Positions 62,671 to 64,000 of a DNA stretch of 64,000 nucleotides are shown in pieces. Position numbers and translations under genes: made by a program. The stretch comes from Nocardia elegans NBRC 108235 (lineage in GTDB: Bacteria; Actinomycetota; Actinomycetes; Mycobacteriales; Mycobacteriaceae): the NCBI RefSeq assembly GCF_001612845.1, contig NZ_BDBF01000004.1:81905-145904 (forward strand). The letters are read 5' to 3'. Numbering within the stretch: the first letter of the stretch is position 1; the number at the start of each line of letters is the position of its first letter. The notes under the pieces were generated by a model that made no database searches, had not been told where the DNA came from, and saw nothing but the letters and a program-made list of their open reading frames with translations.

Positions 62671-62691
62671 TTTCGACAAGGACTTCGCCCC

Positions 62692-63972
62692 ATGACGAGC
62701 CCCATCCTCGAACGACAGTCTTCCCCTTCTCGTCCGCGGCCGGTACGCAGTGTGCCGCGGCCGGTGGTGCCGCCGGAATTGCGGATCACCGACAACCCGG
62801 CGGCCGCTGTCCTGCGTGCCGCCACCCGCGGACCCATCTTCCGCGACAACGCCGCTCAGACAACTGGTTTGAGCATCGCGACCGTGAATCGTCAAGTGTC
62901 GGCGCTACTTTCGTCCGGACTGCTGCGAGAGCGCGCCGACCTCACCGCATCCGGTGCGGTCGGACGCCCGCGCGTGCCGTTCGAGGTCGATACCGACCGC
63001 TTCGCCACGCTGGGCATCCATATCGGTGCGAATCTCACCCGGATCGTGGCCGCCGATCTGTCCGGCCGCATCCTCGGCGGGTTGGAGATCGCCACCCCGC
63101 AGGCCGCGCAGGAGGCGGCCATCACCATCATCGCGCGCAGCGCCAAGGCCTTCCTGGACCGATTACCGCGGCGGCGGCCGTTGTGGGTCGGTGTGGCGCT
63201 GGCCGGACGGGTCGATCCCGTCGCCGGCGTCGTGGATCATCCCCGCCTGGATTGGCAGTCGGCGCCGGTCGGCCCGCTCTTCGCCACCGTGCTGGACCTG
63301 CCGGTTTCGGTCGCCGCCCACGTGGAGGCGATGGCCGCGGCCGAACTGCTGCTCACCACCGGTGCGCCGGATCGTTCCGGCGCCCAGGACCGGCCCGGCA
63401 GCAGCCTCTACATCTACGGCCGGGAGACAGTCGGTGTCGCGGTCACGCTGCACGATCGCGTCTATACCCCGGCGAACGGCCCGGGTTCGATCGCGCATCT
63501 GCCGACCGGATCCGACATCGATTGCTCGTGCGGCCGGCGGGGCTGCTTGGAGGCCACGGTCGGCGAGGCGGCCGTGCTGGCTCGCGCCGTCCGCGCCGGC
63601 ATCGTGCCGAAGCGGGAGGCGCCGCGGAAACCGGTGATCGCCGAGCTGTACCGTGCCGCCGAACAGGGTTCCGCCCCGGCTCGCGACATGCTGTTCGAGC
63701 GGGCCGAAATCCTCGGCAACACTGCGGCTCTGGTGCGCGACATGTTCAATCCCGATCGGGTGGTGCTGGGTGGACAGGCCTTCACCGGTTACCGGCCGGG
63801 ACTCGAACGAGTCGTGCAGGCCTTCGGTCGCGCCACCACTCTCGCCCCGGCGGATCTGCGGATCAGCCGATTCGGCGGGCGGGTTCAGGAGCATGCCGCG
63901 GCCGTCACCTCACTCAGCGTCTGCTACGCCGATCCGCTGTCGGCGCTGCGCCGGGCCACGCGCTCGCGCTGA
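62692..63972 (+). CDS. ROK family transcriptional regulator
   Basis: 426 aa from the ATG at 62692. The N-terminal winged helix (NAAQTTGLSIATVNRQVSALLSSGLL) precedes a sugar-kinase-like ROK domain with the zinc motif DCSCGRRGCLEA. The kinase ATP-binding Gly-rich loop is not obvious, so it is a regulator rather than a sugar kinase. The family resembles mycobacterial Rv0485. It is divergent from the gntR-aprBA-like operon by 474 bp, and a cysteine-codon leader ORF precedes it, so a sulfur-linked role is possible. Confidence 0.87.
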   Translation: MTSPILERQSSPSRPRPVRSVPRPVVPPELRITDNPAAAVLRAATRGPIFRDNAAQTTGLSIATVNRQVSALLSSGLLRERADLTASGAVGRPRVPFEVDTDRFATLGIHIGANLTRIVAADLSGRILGGLEIATPQAAQEAAITIIARSAKAFLDRLPRRRPLWVGVALAGRVDPVAGVVDHPRLDWQSAPVGPLFATVLDLPVSVAAHVEAMAAAELLLTTGAPDRSGAQDRPGSSLYIYGRETVGVAVTLHDRVYTPANGPGSIAHLPTGSDIDCSCGRRGCLEATVGEAAVLARAVRAGIVPKREAPRKPVIAELYRAAEQGSAPARDMLFERAEILGNTAALVRDMFNPDRVVLGGQAFTGYRPGLERVVQAFGRATTLAPADLRISRFGGRVQEHAAAVTSLSVCYADPLSALRRATRSR

Positions 63973-63998
63973 GGACCCGGGCGCTCGCGCTGAGGACC
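63960..63998 (+). repeat. Tandem 18-bp repeat across the ROK stop codon
   Basis: GCGCTCGCGCTGAGGACC occurs at 63960-63977, including the ROK stop codon, and again at 63981-63998, a 21-bp period, at the very end of the window. It looks like a local tandem duplication; further copies may lie beyond the edge. Confidence 0.7.
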
Positions 63999-64000
63999 GG

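Larger units (their letters stand above)
62218..62691. other. Divergent regulatory region between gntR and ROK genes
   Basis: 474 bp. It holds the gntR ribosome site, a very GC-rich stretch (62260-62345), the plus-strand TANNNT promoter and small Cys leader ORF described separately, and GTCTC...GAGAC just before the ROK gene. I could not place a convincing GntR operator by eye. Confidence 0.55.

Overview
The window is high-GC actinobacterial DNA, most probably from Nocardia or a close relative in the Mycobacteriales. The signs are MMPL transporters, an F420-type luciferase-like enzyme and a Ddn-type protein, a DUF3558 lipoprotein, an LppU-like protein, ESX-type secreted proteins, a lipoprotein class A beta-lactamase divergent from a LysR regulator, and the mycobacterial-style group tRNA-Ser(GGA) / SRP RNA / aspartate aminotransferase. 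This assignment comes from reading the sequence; no database search was run.

Layout. 1-5.7 kb: the 3' part of a modular polyketide synthase (DH tail-ER-KR-ACP) followed by an alpha-oxoamine synthase, then an F420-type oxidoreductase. 5.7-11.9 kb: two tandem MMPL exporters, a divergent TetR gene with a palindromic operator, and an Rrf2 regulator. 12-15.7 kb: a heterodimeric ABC exporter whose halves are joined by a 10-codon mini-ORF. 15.8-19.8 kb: a queuosine group (Tgt, YhhQ transporter, GluQ-RS) with DUF4190 and DUF309 genes. 20-24.8 kb: DUF397, a WS/DGAT-like protein and a HelR-type RNA polymerase-recycling ATPase preceded by a rifamycin-associated element. 24.8-28.2 kb: an O-methyltransferase, an ECF41 sigma factor with a matching promoter, and a TetR/Ddn divergent pair. 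28.2-33.4 kb: tRNA-Ser, SRP RNA and housekeeping or accessory genes.

33.5-46.8 kb is rich in organosulfur monooxygenases (SsuD-like, DszC-like, DmoA/NtaA-like, StyA-like, SfnG-like, SfnB-like, flavin reductase). It is interrupted by two secreted paralogues and a beta-lactamase/LysR/serine-hydrolase group. 46.8-53.9 kb carries secreted or envelope proteins: a third member of the secreted family, an LppU-like protein, and an ESX-type substrate pair with a DUF3558 lipoprotein. 54-62.2 kb returns to sulfur: a secreted arylsulfotransferase-like protein, then a tightly packed minus-strand operon. That operon encodes a GntR regulator, an AprB-like ferredoxin, a substrate-binding lipoprotein with an unusual C-terminal extension, a TauC/SsuC-type permease, a TauB/SsuB-type ATPase, and an AprA-like flavoprotein fused to about nine HEAT repeats. 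The window ends with a ROK regulator preceded by a small cysteine-codon leader ORF.

The strongest candidate for an undescribed system is the 55.3-62.2 kb operon. It couples sulfonate-type uptake to a cytoplasmic redox pair resembling APS reductase, in a genome region otherwise devoted to oxygenase-based organosulfur use. Its substrate and chemistry cannot be read from the sequence.
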